Below, one piece after another: positions 23,161 to 34,264 of a stretch of DNA of 64,000 nucleotides. The position numbers and the translations under genes were made by a program. Under the pieces are notes generated by a model that searched no databases, was not told the origin of the DNA, and was given only the letters and a program-made list of their open reading frames with translations. Numbering within the stretch: position 1 is the first letter of the stretch; each line of letters begins with the position of its first letter. The DNA comes from Hemerocallis citrina (Eukaryota > Streptophyta > Magnoliopsida > Asparagales > Asphodelaceae): assembly GCA_017893485.1 (NCBI GenBank), contig CM030363.1:81756230-81820229 (forward strand), given 5' to 3'.

Positions 23161-24150
23161 TGTTACCGCTAAATCTGGTGTGGAGGCAAACAGATAGTAT
23201 TTGTAGATTCTTGGAAAACCTGAATAGCAAACCTGAACCTGTTCTGTTGGAGTCTGACTGCTAACTCCCGCCGTTCACCTGCAAAAAGTGTGAGACACCG
23301 GGGTTGATCCCGGCGACGCACCCTCCGACGCTCAAGTCAGTAATCAGGGAAGATTATGAGAGAGCGTAAATTGGCAAAAGATTGATTACCTCTTAATGGA
23401 GATGGATTGGGGGTATTTATAGCCGCCGTTGGGATCAAATTAGGAATGTAATCCCTGTAATCAGATAAGGAATGTAATCCCTAATCCCCAGTGAAAGGAT
23501 AGATATGAATCAGGGTCGTTGATTAGGATTAATCAGAAACCCTAATTCTATCCTGGTGGACCGGGTTTGCTGCGGGTTAAAACCCGCACCCAGTTGAGGT
23601 GGATCCGTTCGCGGGTTAATGGATCTTTGAGGAGGAGAACCAGTACCCGTTTCAGACCCATTAGTAGGTGAAACCGTTTTACCCCTAGGCTTTAAGATTC
23701 GTTCCTGATTTGGACGGTTCCGATTTAATCCCATTTTTAGCCATATCACGAGCCCCCCACTCCTGAAGACTGAGTTTGATCAGCCTTTGAGGAGTAGTTT
23801 TACGGATTTAATGGCTGGCGGAGTTGTATCGGAGTCCGAATGGAAGGTTTCGAATCTTTCCAGGAGGCAGTATGATGATTTTCTAAGTTAGTTGCGTGCT
23901 CCGAGTTGTTCTTGAGCTCTCCTGACCATTTGGTGATTTTTATCTATTTTTTCGAAATATTTACTTAATTTTGCGAAGCGTCGATTCGTCGTTCGGGGGT
24001 CTTAATAAGTGGTCCTAGGCAATAATTATTCACTCGGGGGCTCAAAAATATGTCTCCGACTTTATAATTATTTTCTAGGATTTTTAACTATTTTTTCCGA
24101 ATTTTTAATCATTTTTTCACAATTTTAAGTAAATAAAAATGATTTTAATA
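23161..24150 (-). repeat. 3' LTR of Tat-1
   Basis: On the minus strand it ends TAGCGGTAACA at 23161. It aligns along its length with the copies at 19366 and 21488. The 5 bp to its left are GGCGT (23156-23160), a candidate target duplication whose partner would lie beyond the window. The upstream limit is uncertain because no clear polypurine tract is visible to its right. Confidence 0.65.
23414..23422 (-). promoter_or_regulatory. TATA box in Tat-1 3' LTR
   Basis: The minus strand reads GGCTATAAATACCCCC, as in the two related LTRs. Confidence 0.6.
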
Positions 24151-24169
24151 AATAAAATATCAAATTATG

Positions 24170-24481
24170 GCGTGGCGCGATCTGGACCGTTGATCCTGTG
24201 CCGACGCAAATTTCTGAAAGATCGGACGGACAGGGTCGCTCGGCAGTAATTTCTTCGCTTTTGTGGGTCGGATGGGCACTTGCTCGGAATCCGAGCGAAG
24301 TGGCTCGGTTTTTCCCTCGCGTGAGTGGCTCGGATTGCTAGTCGCTCGGCTCAGAATTCCGAGCAATGTCGAGGTGGGCACAATTTTCAAGAAAACACTA
24401 TCTTGTCGTTTAGTGGACGTGGCGTAATCTGGACCGTCCATCATCTCAGGTGCGATTTTTGCAATGATCCAACGGTTGAAG
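24170..24481. repeat. 250-bp tandem array of Tat-1, left part
   Basis: It has the same words as the right part at 40977-41910: GCTCGGAATCCGAGC at 24282-24296 and CTATCTTGTCGT near 24398. The Tekay element inserted at 24481/24482 split the array, leaving TGAAG on both sides. Confidence 0.8.
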
Positions 24482-27404
24482 TGTAACGCCCTGAATCCCA
24501 AATACACTGAATTCGAGATGTTCTACAGGATCTTTTCGCTTCTTTTAGTACAATTTTACAAGGAAATTCAAACTTTTCACTTTACATCAGAGTTTACATC
24601 AATATTACATTTACACTGCACAGCGGAAGTAAAATTTACAACAATGAAACAAATGTACAACAACATTGAGAAATCTTTAAGCATTTGTTCCTCTTTAATC
24701 TTTTTCATGCCATTCATCCTGCATACAAAACTGTGGGTACGTCAGTTTATTCAACCGACGATAATTATACATGGCCATCCTCTCTAAGCCAGAAACAGTA
24801 TAACGATTCTCATTTCTTAACAGATCACAAACTTGTTCACATATCAAAATAACGTAAAGGGGAAAATCTTAATGATGTCGTGTCGTGATTGTGCACTTAA
24901 TCCTTAATGCAATTGTTTATATTAGATGACACTAATGCGCACTTGTTCGGATTCTATGCATCCCATACTACATAGGTCTGAGGGCAAGCCTCTTATTCGT
25001 TCTTCATCTTTGTAGGGTTCAATCCCTCGCCATGACTTAATCTACTACTGTAACTATGGTGAGTATCCTAGATGATCTATGAGTACAAGCTCGTGTACAG
25101 AAAACCTGGAGGGGAACCCCACGCCATGTCTTGACTCATCAAGCATGCATTCTGTGGCAATTCAGCCTCCTTCATGGCACACGATCCTCTTGTAGTCACC
25201 AAACATCCCACAAGCGTGACTAGAGTCCGATCATTCTGAGTTGTGCCCACGCCATATCTTGACTCATCAAGCATGCATTCTGTGGCTCACACACCCGCAC
25301 AGTAAACCCTAGTTCTCATACTCGTGTTTTTCTCTCACTTTCATCACATCTTCACTATGCACTAATCCTTAGTTTTTATTAGAATCATGAACAAAAATCA
25401 AAGCTCTAGAGTTAGCCTCTCCACTAAACCGGACTTATTCATTCATTCAATATGACCAACCTTGGTCTTTCTTTTCAATTTTCATTTCATTCCATATCCA
25501 ATGCCGGGGGAGACTTAGCTACTCTTTTGTTTCAATTTCCAATTCACAAATTCCAATTTGAGCATTTTCAACTCATAATTCATTTAATAGTCTCACAGAC
25601 TTTCTTTATCATGATCTTAGATTTCATATTCATTTAATTCTCATTTCAATCTATGATTTATTTCATGTAAATCCATGCAACAACAAATAGAGTTTACCAA
25701 CATCAACCATAAGATTCAAACTATGACATAAACCAAATAAGATTTCTGACATCTCAAAGTATTCTGGACAGTCGACTTGTTCAGTCAAAATCAAGTTCTT
25801 CATAACTGCTCAGGAGAGTCGACTGCTGCACTTGGCCAGTCGGCTGCTCCGCAAATTTCCATGTTCAAAATATCATTCATGTGACAGTCGACTGTCATTC
25901 CATCAGTCGCCTGTCCTGGGGTTTCAACAGTACATTTTAATACTCAGCCCAGTCGACTTGCTACTTGCATTAAGTCGACTGAACAGGTTAAATTTCAATT
26001 TAAGGAATTATCTTCCATCTGTTCTTCCATTCATATGCATCATTGTGTCACATTACAATATATTCATACTACATAAACATGTAATTTCTTAGCTGTTCAC
26101 TAACATCACAACATATACTTTCTCATACTAATGTTTTCTTTCCTCAAGGGAATGTTGAACATGCATTTTCATTTACTCATCATTTACTTGCAGAAATGAA
26201 CACTAAATCTCAATTTAGCACACTAGAACATCACCGTAAAATACTTCGTTTCAGGGAATTTCTGGACTATTCTTAATTTAATTCAATACCAGTCGACTGT
26301 ACGGGTTATTCCCAGTTTTACTAATCATCCCTAGTTCTTTTTCATCTGTTCATGTCTCCTTAGTCATGTATAACATGGGGAAATAAGTTTAGCAATCATT
26401 CTATCACTTCAGTTTGTACACACGTACATTATTAAATTTTCCAATAAATCATGAATAAACATTCGCCTCGTACCAGTCGACTTGTCCACGTGACAGTCGA
26501 CTGTACAGACCTATTTCAGTCTTATTTACAGTGTCATTACTTCATTATTAGTCCTTCACAACTTTCATCATAAGCATACACAGAGCAATCTAATATGTTT
26601 AAACTTACTCTTCCCAAGCGTGGTAACAATCATTACTGCCATAACATAATTACTACATTAGAAGTCCTCAGAAACACCCACCTTAATGACGAAAAATAAC
26701 CGAATCCAGAAAAGCTTCTTAATGCACTGCACGACTTCTTGCTCCTTGCTCCTTGCTCCTCACCGAAGCTCCTCTGCAGAGATGATCGGCCTCCAAAGGT
26801 ACTCTCACTCACAAAACTCTACAATATATATCTTCTTTTCAAGAGATCTTGGTGTAGAAGATGTTTAGGAGAGAGGGGTATTTATACACCAGTTTGGGTG
26901 AGATGGAAGGCTAGGATTTAGTAGATAGTTATAGGGTCAAGGGCTAGGATGAACTAGGGAGTTGTAATAACTACCCACACTCTAGATAACCACCCATGAC
27001 TCAAATCCACTCCTTACCCAATCCGGCCAAGAAAAGTGTGCTCATGCACGTGTACATGAAATGCACGTGCAGCACTAGTCACCATAAGAAACTTGTACAA
27101 AATACAAAATAAAGATCTTTAAAAAAAGTGTTCCACATTACAAGTTGTAGAAAAAAAAAGAATTAAACCATGGGCTTTAATAAATGGCCCAAAACAATAG
27201 TTATTTAAAAATAAAAGAATGCATTATATTTTGGGCTTTAAGAAAAAGGGTTTTTTATTAAAATAAGGCTTTGGTACAAAACGAAAAAACACAAATTGAA
27301 ATATCTTTACTCTTCTTGATGAAAATATGAGCCTAAAATATTATACGTGCACACTACATGCAAAATAAATAATTTTTCATTAATTGAAAAATCAGGGCAT
27401 TACA
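24482..27404 (-). repeat. 3' LTR of the Tekay element
   Basis: 2923 bp. On the minus strand it starts TGTAATGCCC and ends GGCGTTACA. Compared with the 5' LTR it has an extra stretch near 24718-24772 and lacks two short stretches near 25776 and 26290. It contains eight GTCGAC sites between 25771 and 26501. Small ORFs repeated in both LTRs have no recognisable domains. Confidence 0.95.
26879..26886 (-). promoter_or_regulatory. TATA box in Tekay 3' LTR
   Basis: The minus strand reads GTGTATAAATACCCC, about 520 bp into the LTR. It implies that most of the LTR is transcribed as R-U5. The matching site in the 5' LTR is at 40449-40456. Confidence 0.6.
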
Positions 27405-27418
27405 ACACTCCCTCCTTA
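27405..27418 (-). other. Polypurine tract, Tekay element
   Basis: The minus strand reads AAGGAGGGAGTGT immediately before the 3' LTR start. A 16-nt stretch of it (27406-27421) is repeated exactly within the RT coding region at 29689-29704. Confidence 0.85.
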
Positions 27419-27505
27419 GAATAGTTCCGTCCCCGGAACTACAGTCAAGAGTGAGAAAACAGAAAATACAACACAACAACAAGAACAAAAGATACAAAGA
27501 TACAA

Positions 27506-28366
27506 TCAAGCAAAAAGCTCAGGATAGTCCTTCAACATCCTCTCCTCAGATTCCCAAGTAGCCTCTTCAACCAAATGGTTTCTCCAGACTACCTTGACCA
27601 TCGGTATCGTCTTATTTCTCAAGACTTTCTCCCTACGGTCAACAATCTCGACAGGAGACTCGATGTAATTCAGATCCAACTGCAAACCTTCCGGCACTTC
27701 AGGCAAATGATGACTCGGATCTGGAATGTAACCTCTTAGCATAGACACATGAAAGACATTGTGCACCTGAGATAACTCTTCCGGTAATTCAAGCCGATAA
27801 GCAGTTTTCCCGATCCTTTTCAATATCTTGTACGGGCCTATAAACCTCGGGGCTAACTTCTCGCCCTTGCCAAATTGAACCACACCTTTATTGGGTGATA
27901 CTTTCAGAAAGACGAATTCACCAACCTCAAACTCAAGGTCCCTTCTTCGGTTGTCTGCATAGCTTTTCTGCCTGCTCTGAGCTTCCACCAACCTTTTCCT
28001 GATCAGAACAATCTTCTCAGAGGTTTGTTGCACAAGCTCAGTACCAAACAACTGACGCTCCCCAACTTCATACCAACAAACAGGCGTTCTGCACTTCCTG
28101 CCATACAAAGCTTCGTACGGCGCCATCCCGATGCTAGTCTGAAAACTGTTGTTGTAGGCAAACTCTACCAAAGGTAAATGCCTTTCCCAACTGCCTCCAA
28201 AGTCTAGTATATAACACCGAAGCATATCCTCAAGAATACGGTTGACTCTCTCGGTCTGCCCATCGGTTTGTGGATGAAAAGCAGTGCTGAAATCTGTTTT
28301 GGTCCCTAAAGCTGTCTGAAGACTCCTCCAGAAATGCGAAGTAAACCGCGCATCTCGATCAGACAC
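27506..28366 (-). pseudogene. Tekay integrase, C-terminal half with chromodomain-type tail
   Basis: It carries the second catalytic Asp (SDRDARF) and the Glu ([16 protein letters not shown]), then the GPY/F region ([20 protein letters not shown]). The tail contains [20 protein letters not shown], which resembles the chromodomain tail of Tekay/Del integrases. It ends with a natural stop about 90 bp before the polypurine tract. The N-terminal half lies at 28435-29277 in another frame, separated by a 47-bp insertion, so the listed Met start is not a true start. Confidence 0.88.
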
Positions 28367-28402
28367 AATAGTTGATGGAACACCATGAAGTCGGACGATC
28401 TC

Positions 28403-28449
28403 GCCATATTTATCTTATGTATCAATCTTGTTATTCAGTTTTTCAATCC
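28403..28449. other. 47-bp AT-rich insertion in Tekay integrase
   Basis: Removing 28403-28449 joins the two integrase frames exactly (TCT to GAG codons). The 47 bp are not divisible by three and bring in a TGA. There are no GT-AG ends and no obvious target duplication. It may be filler DNA from end-joining repair. Confidence 0.7.
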
Positions 28450-29277
28450 AGAAACATACATCTCAGCCAACTTGTCCATCGAAGCAGTGAGTTTCATCAC
28501 CAAAAAGTGAGCGGACTTGGTCAGTCGATCGACTATAACCCAAATTGCATCATTCCCTTTAGGACTCTTAGGCAATCCCGTAATGAAATCCATACTGATG
28601 TTATCCCACTTCCATTCCGGAATAGGTAACGGCTGTAATAGACCTTCGGGTCTCTGATTTTCGGCTTGGACTTGCTGACAAACCTCACACTTTGCCACAA
28701 ATTCAGCCACATCCCGCTTCAAACCTAACCACCAGAAATGTTGTTTGATGTCTTTGTACATCTTAGTACTCCCAGGATGTACCGACAAAAGAGTAGCATG
28801 TGCCTCCTGAAGAATACTTTTTTTCAGGTCCGCCTGATTTGGAACGCACAGTCTATCTCCGAACCACAGCACTCCATCCCTGATTTGAAATCCGGGCAAC
28901 CTGCCAGCACCAACCTGCTCCTTCATCTCCAAGATATCAGCATCAACCTCCTGACTTGCAATGATCCTTGCATTCAGTGTAGGCTGAAGCCTCAACTGAG
29001 CCAAAGATGCTCCCAATCCTTGCAAGACAACTTCAATACCTGCTCGGTCCAATTCCTCAATCAAATGCTTCTGAGTTGTAATCAAACTGGCTAAACTGCT
29101 CTTGCGACTAAGTGTATCAGCAACAACATTAGCCTTCCCAGGATGATACTTGATCTCAGGTCGCATATCCTCGAGCACTTCCAACCATCTCTGCTGCCTC
29201 AGATTCAGATCCCTCTGCTGATATATGTACTTCAAGCTCTTATGGTCCGTGTACATGTTCAACTTCTCACCGTACAC
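28435..29277 (-). pseudogene. Tekay RNase H end and integrase N-terminal half
   Basis: It begins in RNase H (MYTDHKSLKYIYQQRDLNLRQ), has the connection ending VVADTLSRKS, then the HHCC finger with CEVCQQ, and the first catalytic Asp (ISMDFITGLPKS). An in-frame TAG just upstream (about 29293) separates it from the rest of RNase H, and the 47-bp insertion ends it downstream. Confidence 0.88.
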
Positions 29278-29289
29278 GTAGTGCCTCCA

Positions 29290-30291
29290 CTACTTCAGGG
29301 CAAAGATAATCGCAGCCAACTCCAGATCATGAGTCGGGTAATTCTTCTCATGCGGTCGTAGTTGCCTAGACCCATAAGCGATTACTCTTCCTTCTTGCAT
29401 TAAGACACAACCAAGCCCACGATGAGAAGCATCACTATAAACATCATACTCAACACCTGCTCTAGGCAAAGCCAAAATAGGTGCAGTAGTCAGCTTCTCT
29501 TTCAGCTCCTGAAAGCTCGCCTAACATTGCTCAGTCCACTTGAAGTTCACATTCTTCTTGGTCAGTCCAGTAAGCGGCACGGCTATCTGAGCATAGTATC
29601 CAGTCATTCCAAGAAAACTTCTGACTTCCTTCACTGTAGTAGGCCTAGCCCAATCTCTCACTGCCTCTATCTTTTGAGGGTCAGTTGCCACTCCCTCCTT
29701 AGAAAGGATGTGACCTATGAATGCCACTTCAGATTTCCAGAAATCACACTTGGATAACTTGGCATATAACTTCTGCTCTTCCAGCTTCTTCAACACTACT
29801 GCCACATGCTCAGTGTGCTCCTCCTCTGACTTAGAGTACACGAGAATATCGTCGATAAACACCACGATGAAAGAATCAATGAACGGCCTCAGAACTCTGT
29901 TCATCAAATCCATGAAGATTGCGGGTGTATTCGTCACTCCAAATGGCATAACTAAGAATTCGTAATGCCCATATCGAGTTCTAAATGCAGTTTTGTGCAC
30001 ATCTTCAGCTTTCATTCGAACCTGGTGATATCCTGATCGAAGATCTATTTTAGAGAAAACAGCTGCTCCTTGTAGACGATCGAACAAGTCATCAATTCGA
30101 GGAATATGATATTTATTCTGAACAGTGACCTTATTCAACTCTCGGTAATCGATACACATTCTCATCGATCCATCCTTCTTCTTTACCAAAAACACTGGTG
30201 CTCCCCAAGGTGACGCACTAGGTTGAATAAAGCCTTTCTCCAACAGTTCCTCAATCTGCCGTTTCACTTCATCCTGTTCCACTGGAGCCAT
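29290..30291 (-). pseudogene. Tekay reverse transcriptase and start of RNase H
   Basis: RT motifs are complete: [49 protein letters not shown] and the catalytic FIDDILVYS. After LGMTGYY about eight codons normally present before IAVPLT are missing (in-frame deletion). A TAG at 29521-29523 splits RT from RNase H, whose [13 protein letters not shown] motif lies at 29290-29475. The true upstream part is beyond the solo LTR at 35722. Confidence 0.9.
29689..29704 (-). other. Internal exact copy of the polypurine tract in RT coding sequence
   Basis: The 16 nt TTCTAAGGAGGGAGTG (minus) are identical to 27406-27421 at the 3' polypurine tract. Here they encode the SKEGV part of [12 protein letters not shown] central plus-strand primer, as in lentiviruses and Ty1, is possible but unproven. 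Confidence 0.6.
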
Positions 30292-30315
30292 CCTATACGG
30301 TGCCTTAGAAATGGG

Positions 30316-30320
30316 TGCAC
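30316..30320. repeat. Target duplication TGCAC, left copy
   Basis: TGCAC here and at 35722-35726 flank the solo LTR exactly. Confidence 0.92.
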
Positions 30321-30893
30321 TATAATATCCCAGACGGATATTAACTCATAGAAATTACTATTTTATTATTATTTTATCATTATTTTATTTTAATTCCAAA
30401 ATCAGATTATTTTGGTGATTTTTCGCCGGATTGCCCACAAACAGTGCCTACGCGCATCTATCGGTCGGTGTGCATCTGAAGCGCATCAAATTGATAGCGC
30501 GATCCTCCGAATTAATAATAAAATTTATTTTATTTTCTAAATTAAACTATTTATGGGAATTTTATGAGGATTTTATAAGAAAATTTTGTATGCACATACA
30601 TGTACACATACATAAAATTGTATGGTTCTTAGTACATCATACAAATATGTAGTATATACTTTTGGTCAATATACTCATTCTTGTCATGGCTACTTAATTA
30701 GAAGGTTAGGGTTGATTAAGAGGGTTAAAAGAAGGTTTGTATGCATAAGAGAAGAACTAAAAGCCTTCTAGAAACCTTATCCCTCCACCTCATCACCCTA
30801 CACCATACCCCTCCCCCCCTAGGAGCATGGCCGGCCACCCCTTTGGGGTTATTTTGTGCCAATGTGGTGCACTTACCACCTTCTAGTTTCTCC

Positions 30894-30899
30894 TATAAA
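30894..30899 (+). promoter_or_regulatory. TATA box in solo LTR
   Basis: TATAAA follows TTTCTCC and precedes a CT-rich leader and AAAGAAAG repeats, matching 1001-1009 on the minus strand in the left-edge copy. Confidence 0.55.
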
Positions 30900-31458
30900 C
30901 ACTCCCTCATTCTCCTCCTTCTCTCATTTTAGAAAACAAAAAGAAAGAAAGAAAGAAAGAAAGAAAAAGAAAGAGAGAACAAAATTAACTTGAAAGTTTT
31001 GTTTTGTAGGTTGATAGAAGTTTTCTAAAAAGCTAGGGGAAGGAGAAGGATTAGCAAGCAAGTCCTTCCAATAGATACTAAGGTGGGGGTTTCTTCATGC
31101 TTCTTTGTTTGTTTGTTTGTTTGTTTGGTTGTTTGTTTTGTTGTTTGACTTCTTCTTCTTATCTTCTTGTTTTGTTTCTTTTGTTTTTGATGGGTGTGAT
31201 GTTGTGGTTGTGAATGTTGAATAAAAAGAAAGGAAGTGGTAGTAGTATCTACTAAAATACATAAAGATCAAACCTTTATGATTATAGTTGTTGTTTATGT
31301 ATGTTGTTGAACTAAAAAGGCATATGGCATATGACATTAAACATACAACCATTATTGGTTGTAGGACTTGTAGGACTTGGCATACATGAGCACATGAACT
31401 TTTTACAACCATTGTGGGTTGTAGGACTTTGATTAAACATTAGACTAATAATAATAAG

Positions 31459-31776
31459 TGTATAAAAAGATCTTTTTGTTAACCACTAGTTGTAGAAAAT
31501 TAAAAAGACCTTTCTTTTTACTAAACACTAGTTGTAGATTAAAAAGATCATTTCTTTTTAATCACTAGTTGTAGCTATTAAAAATATCTTTCTTTTTACT
31601 AAACACTAGTTGTAGATTAAAAAGATCTTTTCTTTTATTGATCACTAGTTGTAGCTATCAAAAAGATCTTTCTTTTAATCACTAGTTGTAGAAATATTAA
31701 AAAGATCTTTCCTTTTTAATCACTAGTTGTAGAAATAATAAGAAAGAGATCTTTTCTTTCATATTTCTAGTTGTAA
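31459..31776. repeat. About 40-bp tandem array in solo LTR
   Basis: About eight diverged units carry AAAAGATCTTTCTTTT followed by CACTAGTTGTAG. The AAAGATCTTT core is self-complementary. Confidence 0.8.
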
Positions 31777-31839
31777 AGTAAAATAAAATAAAAAATGATG
31801 TTTCTTTTATCACTAGTAATAATAAAGACTAGTAAGCAA

Positions 31840-32145
31840 ATAAGTAGTAGCATGCTAAAATATAAGGTAGTAGTATGTGATTAAATGAGGTAGTAGTAGC
31901 ATGTTAATTTAATAAAGTAGTAATAGTATGTTGATTAATAAGGTAGTAGTAGTAGTAGTAAGTTGTATGTTGTGATTTTGATGAGAATAAAGTAGTAGTA
32001 TGTAGTAAGTAATTATAGATGTTTTATGTCCACAAAGTAGTAGTTGTAGTAAGTTGTATGTTGGGTTCTTGATAAGAATGAAGTAGTAGTAGTAGTAGAT
32101 AATTGTGTGTTATGCTTTGATTAAAATAGGAGTAGTAGTAGTAGC
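31840..32145. repeat. AGT/TAG triplet-rich tract
   Basis: Repeated AGTAGTAG runs separated by short spacers. The left-edge LTR (1-240) has the complementary CTACTACTA-rich tract. Confidence 0.75.
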
Positions 32146-32148
32146 AAA

Positions 32149-32930
32149 ATGTTGTAGGATCACTTCTAAAAATATTTAGAAGTAATATCCATGCTTCAAA
32201 TGTTGTAGGATCACTTCTAAAAATATTTAGAAGTAATATCCATGCTTCAAATGTTGTAGGATCACTTCTAAAAAATACTTAGAAGTAATATTCATGCTTC
32301 AAATGTTGTAGGATTACTTCTAAAAATATTTAGAAGCAATATTCATGCTTCAAACGTTGTAGGATCACTCCTAAAAATATTTAGGAGCAATATTTGTGCT
32401 TAGAATGTTGTAGGATGCCTAATAAAAATATCCTACCATGTTTTTATGCTTAATTAGTAGTAGGATTTCTTCTAAAAATATCCTACCATGCTTTATGTTT
32501 AGAATATTGTAGGATTGTTTCTATAAATATCCTATCACGCTTTTATACTTGAAATGTTGTAGGATGATTTCTAAAGATATCCTACCATGCTTTATGTTTA
32601 GAATGTTGTAGGATTGTTTCTAAAAATATCCTACCATGCTTTATGTTTAGAATGTTGTAGGATTGTTTCTAAAAATATCCTACCATGCTTTATGTTTAGA
32701 ATGTTGTAGGATTGTTTCTAAAGATATCCTACCATGTTTAGATTAGCCTATTTGTGCTTAGGATGTTGTAGGATAAATTCTAAAATTCCTACCATGCTTA
32801 GATTATTCTATTTATGCTTAGAATGTTGTAGGAATCAATCTAAGAGTTCCTACCATGCTTGGATTAATGACATTATGCTTAGGATGTTGTAGGATCCATA
32901 ATAAAATTACTTACCATGCTAGTTAATTGT
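32149..32930. repeat. 51-bp tandem array with hairpin units in solo LTR
   Basis: Units begin ATGTTGTAGG at 32149, 32200, 32251 and 32303, with ACGTTGTAGG at 32354 and ATGTTGTAGG at 32404. Early units have arms ACTTCTAAA and TTTAGAAGT around an AATA loop (first copy 32162-32183). Later units pair GTAGGAT with ATCCTAC instead. About 15 units are seen in all. Confidence 0.88.
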
Positions 32931-33240
32931 AGGTATGTAATATACCATGCTAGTTAATTGTAGGTATGTGATATACCATGCTAAGTTAAATGGTAGGTAA
33001 GTGATATACCATGCTAGTTTAATTGTAGGTATGTGATATACCATGCTAGTTTAATTGTAGGTATGTGATATACCATGACTAGTTTAATTGTAGGTATGTG
33101 ATATACCATGTTAGTTTAATTATGGATATGCCATACTAGTTTAACTACAAGTAAGTCGTATACCATGCTAACTTAATTGTAAGTAAGTTGCATGTCATGC
33201 TAGTTTAGATTGTGAGTAAGTTGTATACCATGCTAGGTTA
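32925..33240. repeat. About 31-bp tandem array in solo LTR
   Basis: Around ten units carry AATTGTAGGTATGTGATATA and CCATGCTAG words. Each has short arms GGTAT and ATACC. The last units are diverged. Confidence 0.82.
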
Positions 33241-33959
33241 CATAAATACTCATGTTTACATGGCACCCATGCTTAGATAAGTGTCCGCTCATGCTATGTT
33301 AGTAGATGAGCATGATTCATGCTAAGTAAGTAGGTATCGTGCTAATTGTTGATCATGTTAAGTTAATGATAGCCATACTATGATATTCATGCTTAGAATA
33401 AAGAAACTACCCATGGTTAATTGTAGAGATTTTATGTTATGTTCCATACCATGCTAAAGTTCAAATGCATGTTTAGAACATTGTAGGAGTAATGTTAGAC
33501 TACCTACCGTGCCTTGGAATGTTGTATGTTATATTAGTTATATATCCATGCTTGTGTTATGGTGATTAGTCAAGATAAGTAGTAAGCTTTCACGCTCGCT
33601 TGACTATAGTGGACTCTATATCTAGGTCGTAGCGATTTTATGCTTAAGCTCGATGTAAGCACAAGCATTAATCATATTCATACTTAGGAGTGTGATGGTG
33701 AGTAGTTCTGTTTTGTAATTGGATGACCGTAGGAAGATGCTTACGAGTGTATGTCATGCCAAAGGCATTATAGGTCGAAGTAATAAGATCGGGAAGATCA
33801 CTAGTGATAGTTAGTTCGATAAAGGCTGTTATGTCGCCTTCGGATTCTTCCTTAGTAGAATACCGATCATAGACTACTAGTAGATTCTTCTGTTGCTTCT
33901 AATAATAGAAGATTAAGTTTGTTAGTAAGCACGTTTAGTTGCTTTTAAGATTGATTACC

Positions 33960-34260
33960 TGTATGGTTGTTTGCACATGGTTGTGCTCGTACGTGGCTCG
34001 ACTGGCCCGTACGTAGTCGTGGGTCTCATACGTAGCTTAGTTGGCTCGTATGTAGGTTGTTATCTCGTACGCGGCCCGACCGGCCCGTGCGTAGCTGTTG
34101 GTCTCATACGCAGCTTATTTGGCTGGTATGTACGTGGTCACCTCCTACGAGGCCCGCCTGGCTCGTAGGTAGTTATTGTTTCATACGTAGCTTATTGGCT
34201 CGTATGTGGTTGTTACTCGTGTATAGCTTGTTAGCTAGTACACAGTTCGTTGTGCTCGTC
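33960..34260. repeat. 78-bp tandem array in solo LTR
   Basis: Units start at TACGTGGCTCG or variants at 33990, 34068 and 34146, a 78-bp period. The same unit, reversed, occurs in the LTRs at 46784 and 53932. Because 78 is divisible by three, long ORFs appear but are not genes. Confidence 0.85.
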
Positions 34261-34264
34261 TAGG

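Noticed and set aside
22386..23230. Several minus-strand ORFs of 60-106 codons with similar peptides
   Set aside because: Artefacts of the 58-bp tandem array.
32149..33240. CRISPR-like spaced repeats
   Set aside because: Units are direct tandem repeats without unique spacers, and the DNA is plant nuclear. They are LTR minisatellites.
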